Shown here piece by piece: positions 60,481 to 64,000 of a stretch of 64,000 nucleotides of DNA. Positions within the stretch are counted from its first letter, which is position 1. Each line of letters starts with the position of its first letter. A program made the position numbers and the translations under genes. The notes under the pieces are model-generated. The model saw only the letters and a list, made by a program, of their open reading frames with translations. It was not told the origin of the DNA and ran no database searches. This stretch comes from Beaufortia kweichowensis (Eukaryota; Chordata; Actinopteri; Cypriniformes; Gastromyzontidae), in assembly GCA_019155185.1 (NCBI GenBank), contig CM032800.1, forward strand, positions 14,330,501-14,394,500, written 5' to 3'.

Positions 60481-62049
60481 AACTTCAATTCGTTTTAAGG
60501 ATATTTCCCACATCAGCCACGGAAATAAATAACACAAGGATTTGATTTTGTAACATTAAAACACTACAGTTACGAATTGACTTACAAACATTAAAACTTT
60601 AAAGTATTTAACATTATAGAAACGTTGTTCCAGACATTGTTTCCGGGTTGAGGACGGTAAAATCCTAATTCCGAACTGTCTGAAACGCACCAAATCTGTC
60701 TCTTTATTGATGCACTGTTGAATAGAAATTATAAGGGAATATTGTGTGCAATAGGCAATCTTATTTTTATTGTTGTATCCTATTGTAATGTACATTGTAG
60801 ATCAAAGGCTTATTTGGTTTTAAATGTAAAATTATCTTAAAGATAATTCTTGACACCATGTGATACGTTGCTCACTACTGTTGCTCACTAATATGATTCT
60901 TTAAACATATCCTAAAAACATTTTTTGTCCAGCACAAAACACTTTTTTCACATTGACTTCTCATATTTGTACAAAAATCATCTGCTAAATGACAAAATTG
61001 CACATGTTATTTATTTATTTATTTATTTATTAAGTATAATGCTAGGACTATGCTCTCTATATATGCAGTCTATGGCTTTACTAAATTTTAATATTTACAT
61101 TTTAGCACTTGCTTTCTTAAAATATAACACATATTTCCATTTCTCTCAGTTCTCTCTCAGCTCACAGTGTCAAAGGAATTGAAATATAATTCAATACTTG
61201 TAGATTGAAACAAAAAAATGTATTAACTTTATTAAAAATATTGTAAAAAGGAGCAAAATGACAGCTTCAAATAATAATGATGTTTTACAAACAGAACCAT
61301 CAACATTTAGATGGAAGATGACAATATTATTCAAACAACAAAATGCTTCATACACTGTCATGTGAAAATAATATAATTGCTTAACAATTATATTGTGCGT
61401 TTAATTTGTTGAATGATAAAACTCAGCTTTTGAGGGTTACATATCTGTCAGTACAGACACATCATTTCCAGCTAGCCAGTGTGTGTTTTAAAGTAACAAA
61501 CAGCAGATGTCACTGTTTGCTTATACTGTAAATCCAGACCTAATTTGAGATTTTACCATTACAGAACTAATATTCTAAAGATGTCCCTGCATGTGAACCA
61601 GTTACATCCTTGTTCTTGTGAACCTGCTCTTTGGATCTCTCAAAAAAGACCACATCATCATTGTTCTGGGTCTCAGTTTATGGTCTCAGATAACACCACA
61701 ATTTATTTCCAATGTACTTTAGGTCATAAAGGCCTCGAGCACATGTTGGCACATTATTTTCACCATTATTGAGATTCAGAAGAATTTCATGGCTCATTGA
61801 TCTTCATTGCACTTCCTTCAAACGAATCACTGGGTTTGGTGTGGACTCCAGCTCTGGACTTGTAAGCGTATTCTATGCATATGCCCTTGATAGAAAATAA
61901 AAGTTCTTTAATTCAACAAAACGAATATTTTTACCAGCATTTTTTCAAAGCTAGATAATGCTGCCGTGTAGCTATAAGCACCATCTCACACTTTAAATCC
62001 TTAAAATCTATAAATTAAAGGAATTTATATAGCAATGATGCAAGTTCTG

Positions 62050-62087
<38 letters not shown>

Positions 62088-62419
62088 GGTAAGTACAGTA
62101 CAAAGCTGCAAATATATATATGATATTTAAATACACTGCGTTTAAGTTTAAGCTAAAGGAAATAATTGTACACCTATAATCATATCTGATTCTGTACTAT
62201 CACTGAAATCAGTTTCTATTAATAGTATCAGTATATTGTGTCAATGGCAAATAAGACTTGAAGGCCTATAGATTATTAGCGATTCATGTGGCGTTTATGC
62301 AGCTGAAGCAAACAGAAATGCCAGTTCGTTCCATTCTTAGGTCAATGATGCATATTTCTGTGATGTCCTATATTTTCAACCCATCCACACAGGGGCAGCA
62401 AAGATCGTAGATCACCTTC
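60481..62419. other. Intergenic DNA and probable kcnj 3' UTR
   Basis: Contains TTTA repeats at 61008-61032 and a GT microsatellite at 62051-62085. No coding signal. The part nearest 62419 is probably the 3' UTR of the potassium-channel gene. Confidence 0.45.
62051..62085. repeat. (GT)n microsatellite
   Basis: About 17 GT units, about 335 bp past the kcnj stop codon. Confidence 0.95.
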
Positions 62420-62760
62420 TCATTCCTGGCCACATTCCATTCTGTTCACATCACCGTTGCTGACAGTCTCCTGTGCGTCTCCATCTATGTTCTTTACCTC
62501 AGGCATCTCCACCGCTGGCCGTTTGGGTTCTCCCAGGTTTGCCGGGGGTGAAATCGGAGGAAGGGGAATAGCCTCCCCTTTCTTTGCCAGTTCTGCTAGC
62601 TCTCTTGCAGAGCAGGAAGGGGTCGGGGTGGGGTAGGTGTGGTGGAACGTGTCATAATCAACTTCATAAAATCCCTCTTCTAATGAAAGCACAGGGGTAA
62701 ATCTTTCTCCCCAAAGCACTTCTGAGTTCAGGTACGAGCTGCGGGCCTGACACGTCATTC
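62420..62760 (-). CDS. kcnj5: G-protein-gated inward-rectifier potassium channel, last coding exon (kcnj5-like, partial)
   Basis: Plasma-membrane GIRK subunit opened by G-beta-gamma. Only the final exon is present: an acceptor (CCAAAG) precedes 62760 and the frame runs to a stop at 62420, 113 codons. It opens with MTCQARSSYLNSEVLWGERF and continues FTPVLSLEEGFYEVDYDTFH and TPSCSARELAEL, the cytoplasmic C-terminal domain of Kir3 channels. The boundary before MTCQARSS is where GIRK4 also splits. The tail ends ECGQE and lacks the ESKV PDZ ligand of GIRK2/GIRK3, which favours GIRK4 (kcnj5); the SARELAE word is GIRK3-like. FLI1-KCNJ5 linkage in human supports kcnj5. Pore and filter lie beyond the right edge. 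Confidence 0.85.
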
Positions 62761-64000
62761 CTTTGGAAAAGATCAGAGCAAAGTGTTAACACAGGTGTGG
62801 ATCATCAGCTTGTAACTAATTCAGTAGCTCATAAAAAGCATTTATGAAGCATAATCCAAGGTCCCATTTCATCACCTGAAAATAGCTAAATATCATTGTC
62901 TAATTGTACTTTTGACGTTTGAATGTCACTGATAGAACGAGAACATACTGCAGTTAATGAATCGATAAAAATATCATGTTTTCTTTGAAATGCAGACATG
63001 CATGCTCATGCGCTGCTGAATATTTATTTGCACATCTCCTAAAAATACAAGGCGACATTTTCATCATCTGCTTTTGTGAACCATAAACAATCGCATCAAT
63101 TACTATGCAGATTACCCACAGACGTGTGCTGACAAACAGAGCAACATAACACACCTTTAACAAATCGTCTTCACACACATAAACATATGCACATAACACA
63201 CTCACACAGTGAAAAACAACAGCTGTCATGATGAATATAAATGACATGTAGGAAAAACTCATTTGTCATCATATCAACATTCATGAGATATAGTCACATA
63301 TACATTTATAATGTACACTAGTATGCATAGAACTGTATATGCAATGTGTACTATGACTGAATGATCAAAAAATGAAAGGTAGATTATTTTATGTAGATAT
63401 AACTAAAAGTTTATCCACAAATTCAAGACTTAATTTATTAAATGAAAGCCGTTTTAAAACATTTTCAAGCCTCTGAAGGCTATATTGTTGTCTACTGCAA
63501 ACAATAATTATTTCACTTTGTCTTTCCAGTAATGCATTTACAAAGTATTTACGTTTTTAAAAAGAAAGCGTAAATGTGCAGGTTGTATTTTTATCAAGGC
63601 ACTTCAAAAACATTTTCCAACAAACAAGGGCAATTCCATCCCAATGTCAACCTCATCATGAAAAAGTTTTTATGAAATGTTTTCACTATACTGATAGCGC
63701 AGACGTCAATATTTAATGGTTTAAATACTTTTTATAGCATTAATATTTTAATGTTTAAAGCATTATTTTTACAATCAGGTAATGCTGTTTTCAGAATTGT
63801 CACATTCATAACAGTCCATATTCCTTGTAAATGAACACATGAAAACGAACATAAAATGACTATTTAATGTTCTTTCAAGAGTCATCTCTTCTCCATTTGT
63901 TGTATTTTTGCTTCTGGTTTGTGTATTTTCATTCAAGGAAATGTTTCTTTTTAAACTTGTGAATTGATATTTTCTGATGAATGGGCTCTATCAATGGGGC
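62761..64000 (-). other. Intron of the kcnj5-like gene
   Basis: No further exon before the window edge. The right part is occupied by the dispersed repeat from about 63660. Confidence 0.5.
63660..64000 (-). repeat. Dispersed repeat, fourth copy, running to the window edge
   Basis: Inverted like the copy at 10088: TTTACAATCAGGTAATGCTG, TTTTCAGAATTGTCACATTC, AACAGTCCATATTCCT, TTGCTTCTGGTTTGTG and GATATTTTCTGATG in the same order. Truncated by the window end. Confidence 0.65.

Noticed and set aside
1..64000. CRISPR arrays, prophage, toxin-antitoxin or other prokaryote-type systems
   Set aside because: The window is vertebrate nuclear DNA with spliced genes; no direct-repeat/spacer array or bacterial gene was seen.

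Overview
The window is nuclear DNA from a ray-finned fish. It is AT-rich and intron-dense, with GT-AG splice sites, and it carries several repeat types that I associate with cyprinid-like teleosts: short palindromic DNA-transposon remnants, a tRNA-derived SINE with a conserved 3' tail, and a 43-bp minisatellite. The species cannot be named from this. There is no operon, CRISPR array, phage or other prokaryote-type system, and no self-contained undescribed system that I can support.

Layout from left to right. (1) 770-5948, plus: all but the first exon(s) of an ETS transcription factor of the FLI1/ERG group, closest to FLI1 (fli1b-like). (2) 7210-9768 and 10938-15135, both minus: two tandem, complete, eight-exon ZP3-type egg-coat genes. 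(3) 18718-24157, minus: the protein kinase DYRK1B, with a probable long 3' UTR reaching about 16000. (4) 24158-50622: 26 kb without convincing coding exons, probably the dyrk1b 5' UTR and first-intron territory. It holds several promoter-like CCAAT/GC-box clusters and a CpG-rich block near 48.3-49.1 kb. (5) 50623-55361, minus: ALKBH8, a tRNA wobble-uridine hydroxylase/methyltransferase, complete in 11 exons. (6) 56945-60245, minus: fibrillarin, complete in 9 exons. (7) 62420-62760, minus: the last coding exon of a GIRK-type inward-rectifier potassium channel, probably kcnj5; the rest lies beyond the right edge.

Exon coordinates were worked out by hand from splice signals and reading-frame continuity. 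For fli1 (from exon 2), both zp genes, alkbh8 and fbl, the exons join into one open frame with no remainder. dyrk1b does so from the ATG at 24074.

The genes are not a functional pathway. Gene order looks like conserved chromosomal neighbourhoods: from memory of the human map, FLI1-KCNJ5 are neighbours on 11q24, ALKBH8 is on 11q22 and DYRK1B-FBL are neighbours on 19q13. The observations most worth checking are: a frame-neutral 84-bp candidate cassette exon just before the ETS exon of the fli1-like gene; divergence of the last exon between the two zp paralogues; CCAAT pairs with the same 32-bp spacing at two places upstream of dyrk1b, one with a TATA box and a perfect RFX X-box nearby; a CTCF-like site in a dyrk1b intron; and a repeat family shared by four loci.
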